NCBI RefSeq assembly: GCF_964204645.1
Contig: NC_134030.1
Location: 2,147,855-2,211,854 of the forward strand
Origin: Tubulanus polymorphus
Taxonomy: Eukaryota > Nemertea > Palaeonemertea > Tubulaniformes > Tubulanidae
Direction: 5' to 3'
Length of the DNA: 64,000 bases
Positions 34,601 through 47,119 of the stretch are shown piece by piece. The translations under genes and the position numbers were made by a program. The notes beneath the pieces are model-generated. The model did no database searches, was not told the DNA's origin, and saw only the letters and a program-made list of their open reading frames with translations. Within the stretch, counting starts at the first letter, position 1; each line of letters opens with the position of its first letter.

Positions 34601-37600
34601 CTTCAGATATGAGTGGTATGTGTGTATGGAGACGAATTCAATTTGTGAGAATCTGTGAGATATAAATGTTACAATGTAGAATTTGTTATTCTCATTTCAG
34701 TGTCCATCAATATTAAGCTGAACTGATTCAGAATGAACTTATAGATAATGAACTGAATTGCTGGAGTCAGCTACTGGTGTGTGGTATGTGTATATGCAGA
34801 CAAAATTCTATTTTAACAACTGATTTTGTGTTATAAATCTTTAAAATAAGTAGGCCTATAATATCATTGAATCTGTTATTTTCATTTCAGTGTTTGTCAT
34901 TATAAGCTGAACTGGTAAATAATAAACGTACAAACTCCACTGGTTGAGTCACCTACAGACACATGGTATGTGTATAGAGACAAATTCAATGAATCTGAAA
35001 TACTTTGTTTCTTAGTTATAAATGATTTTCCATTTTGTTTTAATCTGTTAGGAGATGAACTGAACAAATCACCAGTTCAAATCCTGTATCAATAAGTGGT
35101 ATGTATGAAGACAGATTTTTAACAACTTACATCATAATTTCCTGCAATAGAATCTGATAAATCTGAATCTGTTGTTTTCATTTCAGTGTCAATCATTGTT
35201 CGTTGAACTGTAAAGAATGAATGAACCAACATCTTATTTGAACTGAACTCTACAGTCCATGGTTGAATCAGCTATAGACATACAGTACGTGGTATGTGGG
35301 TATGGAGGCAATTTCAAGTGATTTCAAACACTTGTTTCATTATAATTATTGTAAATGATTATAAATTTTATTATCCATTTTGTTTTAATCTGTTTAGGAG
35401 AAACCTGAACCAAGGATGTAATATTGCCACAGATATCATGTATGTATGACGACAACTTTTGTTATCAACGTCTTTCTGTTTTATTCTGTTTCTGTTCTGC
35501 AGAAGAATCTGAGATGAATATAATGTTATGGACTGAATTCGTTTTTCATTTTAGTTTCCATCAATGTTAGTTGAACTGTAACTGAGAGAAGTGAACCGTG
35601 GATGTTATAACTCCACACAGAAGTCATGTATGTATCAGGACAACTTTCATTATCAATGAATATCTGTTTAAATTTTTCGAAATCTATGAAATAAATGTCA
35701 TTGAATCTGTTATTTTCATTTCAGTGTCCTAAGTTGAACTGTAAAGGATAGAACCAATAGCTGAATTGAACTGAACTCCTCCAGCAATGTTTGAGTCAGC
35801 TACAGATATGAGTGGTATGTGTGTATGGAGACGAATTCAATTTGTGAGAATCTGTGAGATATAAATGTTACAATGTAGAACTTGTTATTCTCATTTCAGT
35901 GTCCATCAATATTAAGCTGAACTGATGCAGAATGAACTTATAGATAATGAACTGAATTGCTGGAGTCAGCTACTGGTATGTGGTATGTGTGTATGCAGAC
36001 AAAATTCTATTATTTTAACAACTGATTTTGTGTTTTAAATCTTTAAAATAAGTAGGCCTATAATATCATTGAATCTGTTATTTTCATTTCAGTGTTCGTC
36101 ATAATAAACTGAACTGGTAAATAATAAACGTACAAATTCCACTGGTTGAGTCACCTACAGACACATGGTATGTGTATAGAGACAAATTCAATGAATCTGA
36201 AATACTTTGTTTCTTAGTTATAAATGATTTTCCATTTTGTTTTAATCTGTTAGGAGATGAACTGAACAAATCAACAGTTCAAATCCTGTATCAATAAGTG
36301 GTATGTATGAAAACAGAATTTCAACAACTTATTTCATAATTTCCTGCAATGGAATCTGATAAATCTGAATCTGTTGTTTTCATTTCAGTGTCAATCATTG
36401 TTCGTTGAACTGTAAAGAATGAATGAACCAACATCTTATTTGAACCGAGTTCCACAGTCCGTGGTCGCTTCAGCTACTGACATACAGTACGTGGTGTGTG
36501 TATGGAGGCAATTTCAATTGATTTCAAACACTTGTTTCATTATAATTATTGTAAATGATCATGATTTTTATTATCCATTTTGTTTTAATCTGTTTAGGAG
36601 AAACCTGAACCAAGGATGTAATATTGCCACAGATATCATGTATGTATCACGACAACTTTTGTTATCAACGTCTTTCTGTTTTATTCTTTTTCTGTTCTGC
36701 AGAAGAATCTTGAGATGAATATAATGTTATGGACTGAATGTGTTTTTCATTTTAGTTTCCATCGATGTTAGTTGAACTGTAACTGAGAGAAGTGAACCGT
36801 GGATGTTATAACTCCACAGATGTCATGTATGTATCAGGACAACTTATATTATCAATGAATATCTGTTAAAATTTTCTAAATCTATGGAATAGATGTCATT
36901 GAATCTGTTATTTTCATTCCAGTGTCCAAAGTTGAACTGTAAAGGATAGAACCAATAGCTGAATTGAACTGAACTCCTCCAGCAATGTTTGAGTCAGCTA
37001 CAGATATGAGTGGTATGTGTGTATGGAGACGAATTCAATTTGTGAGAATCTGTGAGATATGAATGTTACAATGTAGAACTTGTTATTCTCATTTCAGTGT
37101 CCATCAATATTAAGCTGAACTGATTCAGAATGAACTTATAGATAATGAATTGAATTGCTGGAGTCAGCTACTGGTGTGTGGTATGTGTGTATGCAGACGA
37201 AATTCTATTATTTTAACAACTGATTTTGTGTTTTAAATCTTTAAAATAAGTAGGCCTATAATATCATTGAATCTGTTATTTTCATTTCAGTGTTCGTCAT
37301 AATAAACTGAACTGGTAAATAATAAACGTACAAATTCCACTGGTTGAGTCACCTACAGACACATGGTATGTGTATAGAGACAAATTCAATGAATCTGAAA
37401 TACTTTGTTTCTTAGTTATAAATGATTTTCCAAATTGTATATTAATCTGTTAGGAGATGAACTGAACAAATCAACAGTTCAAATCCTGTAGCAATAAGTG
37501 GTATGTATGAAGACAGAATTTCAACAACTTATTTCATAGTTTCCTGCAATAGAATCTGATAAATCTGAATCTGTTATTTTCATTTCAGTGTTTGCCATAA

Positions 37601-40600
37601 TAAACTGAACTGGTAAATAATTAACGTACAAACTCCACTGGTTGAGTCACCTACAGACACATGGTATGTGTATAGAGATTAATTCAATGAATCTGAAATA
37701 CTTTGTTTCTTAGTTATAAATGATTTTCCATTTTTTTTAAATCTGCTAGGAGAGGAACTGAACAAATCAACAGTTCGAATTCTGTATCAATAAGTGGTAT
37801 GTATGAAAATAGAATTTCAACAACTTATTTCATAATTTCCTGCAATAGAATCTGATAAATAACTGCCATTGAATCCGTTGTTTTCATTTCAGTGTCAATC
37901 ATTGTTCGTTGAACTGTAAAGAATGAATGAACCAACATCTTATTTGAACTGAACTCTACAGTCCATGGTTGAATCAGCTATAGACATACAGTACGTGGTA
38001 TGTGTGTATGGAGGCAATTTCAATTTATTTGAAACACTTGTTTCATTATAATTATTGTTAATGATTATTATGATTATCCATTTTGTTTTAATCTGTTTAG
38101 GAGAAACCTGAACCAAGGATGTTATATTGCCACAGATATCATGTATGTATCTCGACAACTTTTGTTATCAACGTCTTTCTGTTTTATTCTGTTTCTGTTC
38201 TGCAGAAGAATCTGAGATGAATATAATGTTATGGACTGAATTCGTTTTTCATTTTAGTTTCCATCAATGTTAGTTGAACTGTAACTCAGAGAAGTGAACC
38301 ATGGATGTTATAACTCCACACAGAAGTCATGTATGTATCAGGACAACTTTCATTATCAATGAATATGTTTTATTTTTCGAAATCTATGAAATAGATGTCA
38401 TTGAATCTGTTATCTTCATTTCAGTGTCCTAAGTTGAACAGTAAAGGATAGAACCGATAGCTGAATTGAACTCAACTCCTCCGGCAATGTTTGAGTCAGC
38501 TACAGATATAAGTGGTATGTGTGTATGGAGACAAATTCAATTTGTGAGAATCTGTGAGATATAAATGTTACAATGTAGAATTTGTTATTCTCATTTCAGT
38601 GTCCTTCAATATTAAGCTGAACTGATTCAGAATGAACTTAAAGATAATGAACTGAATTGCTGGAGTCAGCTACTGGTGTGTGGTATGTGTGTATGCAGAC
38701 AAAATTCTATTTTAACTACTGATTTTGTGTTTTATAAATCTTTAAAATAAGTAGGCCTAAAATATCATTGAATCTGTCATTTTCATTTCAGTGTTTGTCA
38801 TTATAAGCTGAACTGGTAAATAATAAACGTACAAACTCCACTGGTTGAGTCACCTACAGACACATGGTATGTGTATAGAGACAAATTCAATGAATCTGAA
38901 ATACTTAGTTTCTTAGTTATAAATGATTTTCAATTTTGTTTTAATCTGTTAGGAGATGAACTGAACAAATCAACAGTTCAAATCCTGTATCAATAAGTGG
39001 TATGTATGAAGACAGAATTTCAACAACTTATTTCATAATTTCCTGCGATAGAATCAGTTAAATCTGAATCTGCTGTTTTCATTTCAGTGTCAATCATTGT
39101 TCGTTGAACTATAAAGAATGAATGAACCAGCATCTTATTTGAACTGAACTCTACAGTCCATGGTTGAGTCAGCTATAGACATACAGTACGTGGTATGTGG
39201 GTATGGAGGCAATTTCAATTGATTTCAAACACTTGTTTCATTATAATTATTGTTAATGATTATTATGATTATCCATTTTGTTTTAATCTGTTTAGGAGAA
39301 ACCTGAACCAAGGATGTTATATTGCCACAGATGTCATGTATGTATCACAACAACTTTTGTAATCAACGTCTTTCTGTTTTATTCTGTTTCTGTTCTGCAG
39401 AAGAATCTGAGATGAATATAATGTTATGGACTGAATGTGTTTTTCATTTCAGTTTCCATCAATGTTAGTTGAACTGTAACTGAGAGAAGTGAACCATGGA
39501 TGTTATAACTCCACACAGAAGTCATGTATGTATCAGGACAACTTTCATTATCAATGAATATATGTTTTGTTTTTTTGAAATCTATGGAATAGATGTGATT
39601 GAATCTGTTATTTTCATTTCAGTATCCGAAGTTGAATTGAAAAGGATAGAACCAATGGCTGAATTGAACTGAACTCCTCCGTCAATGTTTGAGTCAGCTA
39701 CCGATATGAGTGGTATGTGTGTATGGAGACGAATTCAATTTGTGAGAATCTGTGAGAAATGAATTTTATAATGTAGAACTTGTTTTTCTCATTTCAGTGT
39801 CCATCAATATTAAGCTGAACTGATTCAGAATGAACTTAAAGATAATGAACTGAATTGCTGGAGTCAGCTACTGGTGTGTGGTATGTGTGTATGCAGACAA
39901 AATTCTATTTTAACTACTGATTTTGTGTTTTGTAAATCTTTGAAATAAGTAGGCCTAGAATATCATTGAATCTGTTATTTTCATTTCAGTGTTTGTCATA
40001 ATAAGCTGAACTGGCAAATAATAAACGTACAAATTCCACTGGTTGAGTCACCTACAGACACATGGTATGTGTATAGAGACAAATTCAATGAATCTGAAAT
40101 ACTTTGTTTCTTAGTTATAAATGTTTTTCCATATTGTTTTAATCTGTTAGGAGATGAACTGAACAAATCAACAGTTCAAATCCTCCATCAATAAGTGGTA
40201 TGTATGAAGCCAGAATTTTAACAACTTATTTCATAATTTGCTGCAATAGAATCTGATGAATAATTGCCATTAAATCTGTTGTTTTCATTTCAGTGTCAAT
40301 CATTGTTCGTTGAACTGTAAAGAATGAATGAACCAACATCTTATTTGAACTGAACTCTACAGTCCATGGTTGACTCAGCTATAGACATACAGTACGTGGT
40401 ATGTGGGTATGGAGGCAATTTCAATTTATTTGAAGCACTTGTTTCATTATAATTATTGTTAATGATTATTATGATTATCCATTTTGTTTTAATCTGTTTA
40501 GGAGAAACCTGAACCAAGGATGTTATATTGCCACAGATATCATGTATGTATCTCGACAACTTTTGTTATCAACGTCTTTCTGTTTATTCTGTTTCTGCAG

Positions 40601-43330
40601 AAGAATCTGAGATGAATATAATGTTATGGACCGAATGTATTTTTCATTTTAGTTTCCATCGATGTTAGTTGAACTGTAACTCAGAGAAGTGAACCATGGA
40701 TGTTATAACTCCACAGATGTCATGTATGTGTCTGGACAACTTTCATTATCAATGAATATCTGTTTAAATTTTTCGAAATCTATGAAATAGATGTCATTGA
40801 ATCTGTTATCTTCATTTCAGTGTCCTAAGTTGAACTGTAAAGGATAGAACCGATAGCTGAATTGAACTGAACTCCTCCGACCATGTTTGAGTCAGCTACA
40901 GATATGAGTGGTATGTGCGTATGCAGACGAATTCAATTTGTGAGAATTTGTGAGATATAAATGTTACAATGTAGAATTTGTTATTCTCATTTCAGTGTCC
41001 ATCAATATTAACCTGAACTGATTCAGAATGAACTTATAGATAATGAACTGAATTGCTGGAGTCAGCTACTGGTGAGTGGTATGTGTATATGCAGACAAAA
41101 TTCTATTTTAACAACTGATTTTGTGTTTTATAAATCTTTAAAATAAGTAGGCCTATAATATCATTTAATCTGTTATTTTCATTTCAGTGTTTGTCATAAT
41201 AAACTGAACTGGTAAATAATAAACGTACAAACTCCACTGGTTGAGTCACCTACAGACACATGGTATGTGTATAGAGACAAATTCAATGAATCTGAAATAC
41301 TTTGTTTCTTAGTTATAAATGATTTTCCATTTTGTTTTACTCTGTTAGGAGATGAACTGAACAAATCAACAGTTCAAATCCTGTATCAATAAGTGGTATG
41401 TATGAAAACAGAATTTCAACAACTTATTTCATAATTTCCTGCAATAGAATCTGATAAATCTGAATCTGTTGTTTTCATTTCAGTGTCAATCATTGTTCGT
41501 TGAACTGTAAAGAATGAATGAACCAACATCTTATTTGAACTGAACTCTACAGTCCATGGTTGAGTCAGCTATAGACATACAGTACGTGGTATGTGGGTAC
41601 GGAGGCAATTTCAATTGATTTCAAACACTTGTTTCATTATAATTATTGTTAATGATTATTATGATTATCCATTTTGTTTTAATCTGTTTAGGAGAAACCT
41701 GAACCAAGGATGTTATATTGCCACAGATATCATGTATGTATCACGACAACTTTTTTTATCAACGTCTTTCTGTTTTATTCTATTTCTGTTCTGCAGAAGA
41801 ATCTGAGATGAATATAATGTTATGGACTGAATGTGTTTTTATTTCAGTTTCCATCAATGTTAGTTGAACTGTAACTGAGAGAAGTGAACCGGGGATGTTA
41901 TAACTCCACACAGAAGTCATGTATGCATCTGGACAACTTTCATTATCAATGAATATCTGTTTAAATTTTTCGAAATCTATGAAATAGGTTTCATTGAATC
42001 TGTTATTTTCATTTCAGTGTCCAAAGTTGAACTGTTTAGGATAGAACCAATAGCTGAATTGAACTGGACTCCTCCAGCAATGTTTGAGTCAGCTTCAGAT
42101 GTGAGTGGTATGTGTGTATGGAGACGAATTCAATTTCTACAAGTGATTTTGTGATTTAATTTCTGAAGAGGAATCTTACAAAGATAAATGTCATAGAGTC
42201 TGTTGTTTTCATTTCAGCGTCCATCATTATCATTAGTTCAACTATAAGGAGTAGAACCATGATGACTCCTCCAGCAATGTTTGAGTCAGCCTCAGATATG
42301 AGTGGTATGTGTGTATGGAGACAAATTCAATTTGTGAGAATCTGTGAGATATAAATGATACAATGTAGAATTTGTTATTCTCATTTCAGTGTCCATCAAT
42401 ATTAAGCTGAACTGATGCAGAATGAACTTATAGATAATGAATTGAATTGCTGGAGTCAGCTACTGGTGTGTGGTATGTGTATATGCAGACAAAATTCTAT
42501 TTTAACAACTGATTTTGTGTTTTAAATCTTTAAAATAAGTAGGCCTAAAATATCACTGAATCTGTTATTTTCATTTCAGTTTTTGTCATTATAAGCTGAA
42601 CTGGTAAATAATAAACGTACAAATTCCACTGGTTGAGTCACCTACAGACACATGGTATGTGTATAGAGACAAATTCAATGAATCTGAAAAACTTTGTTTC
42701 TTAGTTATAAATGATTTTCCATTTTGTTTTAATCTGTTAGGAGATGAACTGAACAAATCAACAGTTCAAATCCTGTATCAATAAGTGGTATGTATGAAAA
42801 CAGAATTTCAACAACTTATTTCATAGTTTCCTGCAATAGAATCTGATAAATCTGAATCAGTTGTTTTCATTTCAGCGTCAATCATTGTATGTTGAACTGT
42901 AAAGAATGAATAGCTGAATTGCCGAATCGAACTCCTCAGTTAGTGGTTGAGTCGCCTTCAGATATTAGTGGTATGTGTTTTAGTGGCTGAAAAAATTCAA
43001 TTTTGTATTTTAATTTCTGAAGAGGAATCATACAAAGATAAATGTTGTAGAATCTGTTGTTTTCATTTCAGTGTCCGTCAATATTAGTTGAACTATAAGG
43101 ATGATAGCTGAATTGAACTGAACTCCTTAGTCAATGTTTGAGTCACCTTCAGCAGATATGAGTGGTATGTGTTTATGGAGACGAATTCAATTACTGATTT
43201 TGTGATTTATTTTCTGTAGAGATTAATGTTATTGAATCTGTTGTTTTCATTTCAGTGTCATTGATTATTAGTTGAACTGTAAGGAGTGAAACCAAAAGCT
43301 GATTTTAAGTGAGCTCCACGGTCGATGTTT
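31610..43330 (+). repeat. Tandem array of exon-like modules with splice signals
   Basis: About 12 kb of modules of 45-110 bp, each preceded by an acceptor (TTTTCATTTCAG, CTGTTTAG, TTCTGCAG) and followed by a donor (G-GTATGTGTG or ATG-TATGTATC), separated by intron-like stretches of about 60-110 bp. Seven module types recur in a fixed order as a ~1.2 kb higher-order unit. The TGTCAATCATTGTTCGTTG module starts near 32719, 35187, 36391, 37895, 39088, 40294 and 41486. Just before the donor most types share one frame: MFESATDMSG, MVESAIDIQYV, TPLVESPTDTW, CYIATDIM, STDVM. Each is preceded by an in-frame stop, so a continuous protein is not encoded. It may be a decayed exon array, a multi-exon noncoding RNA, or a satellite that captured splice sites. 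Confidence 0.75.
33560..33786. mobile_element. hAT-like nonautonomous element inside the array
   Basis: Ends CAGAGCTGCCAAC and GTTGGCAGCCCTG are inverted (CAGRGCTGCCAAC). The flanks repeat TAATCT directly (33554-33559 and 33787-33792). Other array units read through this place (AATAGAATCTGATAAAT) without the 227 bp, giving an empty-site comparison. CAGRG termini are characteristic of hAT elements; only 6 bp of the expected 8-bp duplication is exact. Confidence 0.75.
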
Positions 43331-43385
43331 GAGTTGTACCGGTATGTATTGCGAGCAGATAAAACAGCTTACATTTATAATTACA

Positions 43386-44105
43386 GTGAACCCCCGATAT
43401 ACCGCCCTCCCATTTACCGCCATCCCCGCGCCTGCCGCCAGGTTTTCTCAATGTACATCTCTATCTCGCATCGACTATTGCAACAGTTTGTTAATTGGAT
43501 TATCTGCAGACTTAACGCATAAACTTCAAGTTCTCCAGAATTCAGCTGCACGTTTGGTATCTAGGTCACACAAATTCGACCATATCACTCCAGTTCTTCA
43601 GGACCTACACTGGCTACCTGTTTCTGCAAGAATCCAGTATAAAGTCGCTCTGTTAACGTTCAAGGCATTGAATAACCTGGCTCCAGTATACTTATCCGGA
43701 TTATTACAAGTCTCTGTACCTGTCAGACTTCTATGTTCTGCCAATCAGGAGGACTGGTTGTTCCTATTTTCCGCTTGTCTTTATATGGTGGCAGAACATT
43801 CTCCACATATGCTCCCAGATTGTGGAATAACCTTCTTGCGGACATACCTGACCCCATGTCTTTGTCTTGTGAATCATTCAAGCGAACACTCAAAACCGTT
43901 CTTTTCCCTGCCAGTTACTTATAGTTTCTAGAGGGGCTCATTTGAACTTATATTCTTAAGGAGCCTTGCGCTATATAAATGACAATTTATTATTATTATT
44001 ATTATTATACAAATACATAGGAAAACACCCCCGATATACCGCCATACTCTGATCTATACCGCCAAAATCGTGTGCTCTGATGTGGGCGGTATATCGGGGG
44101 TTGAC
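43386..44105. mobile_element. MITE with CCCCCGATATACCGCC termini, split by a LINE
   Basis: The left terminus GTGAACCCCCGATATACCGCC (43386) and right terminus GGCGGTATATCGGGGGTTGAC (44085-44105) are inverted. An uninterrupted relative of about 158 bp lies at 54150-54307, which shows that the material at about 43468-44007 is a later insertion. The termini resemble pogo/Tigger-type (Tc/mariner) nonautonomous elements; the superfamily is inferred. Confidence 0.8.
43468..44007 (+). mobile_element. 3' fragment of an L2/CR1-type LINE with (TTA)n tail
   Basis: Translation shows the conserved C-terminal end of CR1/L2 reverse transcriptases: RIDYCNSLLIGL, KLQVLQNSAARLVSR, HKFDHITPVLQDLHWLPV, and ALLTFKALNNLAPVYLSGLL. 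After about 43735 the frame shifts by one and continues YGGRTFSTYAPRLWNNLL, then SFKRTLKTVLFPASYL-stop (43924), so the copy is broken. The 3' end GCGCTATATAAATGACAATT with (TTA)n is typical of L2-like tails. No reverse-transcriptase catalytic core is present because the copy is 5'-truncated. Confidence 0.9.
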
Positions 44106-44120
44106 TACATGATTCTGTTA

Positions 44121-44270
44121 TAGTAACTTCACATTACTCGGACATGGCACCGAGTCAGACTTTGGACTAATTCTGACAAAAAAAAATTTTTTTTCTGACT
44201 CCCTTATGCATTTTCCTATTGTTATCCTAAACAATTTTGCTGGTTTGTCCGAGTAAGGCGAGGTCTACTG
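44121..44270. mobile_element. Second pogo/Tigger-like MITE
   Basis: TAGTAACTTCACATTACTCGGAC on the left pairs imperfectly with GTCCGAGTAAGGCGAGGTCT...ACTG on the right, flanked by TA on both sides. The interior contains an A8/T8 run. A right half of the same element recurs at about 51195-51231. Confidence 0.6.
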
Positions 44271-44289
44271 TATTTTACCACAAAACAAT

Positions 44290-44720
44290 ATCTTATAAAT
44301 ATCAGTGAATCTGTTATTTTCATTTCAGTGTTCGTCATAATAAGCTGAACTCGTAAATAATAAACGTACAAACTCCACTGGTTGAGTCACCTACAGACAC
44401 ATGGTATGTGTATAGAGATTAATTCAATGAATCTGAGAATACTTTGTTTCTTAGTTATAAATGATTTTCCATTTTGTTTTAATCTGTTAGGAGATGAACT
44501 GAACAAATCAACAGTTCAAATCCTGTATCAATAAGTGGTATGTATGAAGACAGAATTTCAACAACTTATTTCATAATTTCCTGCAATAGAATCTGATAAA
44601 TAATTGCCATTAAATCTGTTGTTTTCATTTCAGTGTCAATCATTGTTCGTTGAACTGTAAAGAATGAATGAACCAACATCTTATTTGAACTGAACTCTAC
44701 AGTCCAAGGTTGAGTCAGCT
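44290..44720 (+). repeat. Continuation of the exon-like module array
   Basis: Modules TGTTCGTCATAATAAGC, GAGATGAACTGAAC and TGTCAATCATTGTTCG follow in the same order as in the main array after the MITE/LINE interruption. This shows that the insertions split a continuous array. They lead directly into the first 3.2-kb segmental copy. Confidence 0.8.
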
Positions 44721-45379
44721 ATAGACATACAGTACGTGGTGTGTGGGTATGGAGGCAATTTCAATAAATTTGAAACACTTATTTCATTACTATTATCAAT
44801 GATTTTCCATTTTGTTATAATCTGTTTAGGGGATGACAAATTGCCAGAGATGACCATGGATCAGTCGACATGTATGTATCAGGACAATTTTTGTTGTGTA
44901 GAGTAATCTAGAGAGGGATAAATCTTTAAGAATCTGTCATTTCTAATTTCAGTGTCCATCATCATGAGTTAATACGAATATCTGATTTGAACTGAACTAG
45001 GCAGTCATTCAACAGTCGAGATGCCTGTCACATATATAAGTTACGTATTTACTGCCAGCAGACAATTAAAACAACTTGCATCATTAATGATTAACTGTGA
45101 ATGAACTTGGGAACAGTCGTGCTCCTTAATACTATCAGTTACAGCCATATTTTGATATAATATCTGTCTAAACCTCTATCTCAATCCTTAACTTAATAAA
45201 TACTAATTCTTCCTTCTAACCTTCTACTAATTGTATGAGTCAAGAGATGGTTGTCATTGATAGAATTAGGTCCGCTATACTGACTAATTGTCATAATTTA
45301 TAATACCACTGCATACTATTGACTCTCCGTTTCAGTTTAATTGATTCAATAAGTCACCAACTTGTTATTTTCATTTCAG

Positions 45380-46479
45380 TGTCAATCATTATTAGTTGAT
45401 CTGCAAAGACTCAAACTGAATTCACTGCTGCTACAGATACACAATCAATCAATACAGTTCAATCAACTTTGAGACACTTATTTCTTTTAAATCGGCTAAG
45501 TGGTATGTATTAACACATAGGGGCGGATGTAACAAAATTGAAAAACTGGTTAAAATTGATATGTCATTCTACGTATTTTCAGCTACAAGTACCAGTTCCC
45601 CATTATTTCTACCAAATTCTGACCACAATCAATTCTTGAAAGACTCCTGGACAATGAAGAAGAAAGATTCATACAAACATAAGGTACTAGTAATTTTATT
45701 AATGAATGATTTTACTTATTATAAGTACAAGATTATTGACATAATTTCTTTAGTTATAGTATAAGTTAAAGTAAAGCTTATACTTTCATAGATTAATAGG
45801 TATGTTTATTGAACATTTTAATCAGTAAATTGGTGCTAATATTAGATGACAATAGTAGTTGATGAATTCATTATTGAAAGTACTTAGATCTTTTAGAATC
45901 GTATTCATTAAAGGTGCCGCCGCACACCAGATGGCACCACGTTATGGTCATTTTTACTACTAGACTGGTTGCCTGATGTGATAAATACAATACAATGAAC
46001 TTTATTCACATGTAATAACTGATACTAACCGCGATCATTTGTACCCATGTGGCACCCGTGTGAACAGTTTATCCGGGCCAAATTTGGCCCGACCAAAAAC
46101 GTCTGACCAAGCCGAGCCACGGGACAAATGATTGCGGTTGAAATGCAACTTGTTCCTGAAACTGCTCACGCTTTCAGTTTGTTGAGCGTTGTTTTAGTAG
46201 TCAAGGTTAGCGTGTGAGCCAGTCGGGCCAATTGGCTCGGGTCAGATCTGTGCTTGGTCTCTGGGCCAAACGTATACGTGTGATCGCAGCCAATATCTAT
46301 ACAAGCGCAGCCAAAACCTGCAGGCTGCATGATTCTGCGTAGTAGCTTGTCGAATTCTTCGCAACTGGCAACCAGATCTATATAGACCTATCGGAATCAT
46401 CGCTTGCCGCGTTAGCAGAGCTGTCTCGTGTAGTTAATAAGTGTTTATGTATTAATTGTAGGAATGCCTGGTGATGTAG
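45380..46479 (+). CDS. 3' end of an unknown multi-exon gene, copy A
   Basis: Exons 45380-45502, 45583-45683 and 46462-46479 with standard signals (TTTTCATTTCAG, AGTG-GTATGT, TATTTTCAG, AAG-GTACTA, TTAATTGTAG). In one frame they join without breaks from an in-frame stop near 45400: SAKTQTEFTAATDTQSINTV, then QSTLRHLFLLNRLS, then ATSTSSPLFLPNSDHNQFLK, DSWTMKKKDSYKHK and ECLVM-stop. The AATDTQ part matches the ESATD-like motif of the upstream modules. The first exon alone is also open in another frame for CQSLLVDLQRLKLN. I do not recognise the family. The 5' exons would have to come from the module array, but no continuous frame links them. Confidence 0.45.
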
Positions 46480-46537
46480 AGCTTGAAGTTCATAGAAGCT
46501 GAAAACAGAGAAACCGGCTCTGAATCTATTGTGTATA

Positions 46538-46543
46538 AATAAA
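46538..46543 (+). terminator. Polyadenylation signal AATAAA, copy A
   Basis: AATAAA about 60 bp after the ECLVM stop, followed by ATTCTTGTGTTGTGTTGTTTATT, a GT-rich element of the kind that lies downstream of cleavage sites. Conserved in copies B and C. Confidence 0.65.
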
Positions 46544-47119
46544 TATATTTATTCTTGTGTTGTGTTGTTTATTCAGTGGGATCTGTGGTGATTCAACCAC
46601 TTGATCCTGCAAGTGTTTTTGCCATCCAAACCCCGAATCCATGCGCGTTGTTTTGACCGACGAAAGTTTTAAAGTGATACACAAATCTTAAGGAAATCTA
46701 AAGACTAGTACCGGTAATAAGATTTATTGATCACTTTCTAAACTTCAGACAAGTCTTTAATTGATGTTAGATTGGTTAGATAAAGAAAAGACTGGACTTA
46801 GGCCCAGTTGCACAGTCGTTACTTGATCTGGACTTAAGACGTCAGACTGCTTGTCTTGATTCCATTCAGTCGTGACTGTGCACCTTGGCCAAGGTCTTTT
46901 AACTCTATCAAATATCAGTTGCAGCTGCCTCTTGACGAATGATCTAACCTTTTATCTTATCTATCCTAACATGATCCTTAACTGCTTAATTCTCTATCAC
47001 CAATTTCACAAGTCAAAAGGTAGTTGTCATTGATAAAATAGATGTAGTCACTGCGAAACAATTGTAATTAATTTGAAACTTGATGCATTGATGCTCACTC
47101 TTAAGAGTGTTCACTTTCA

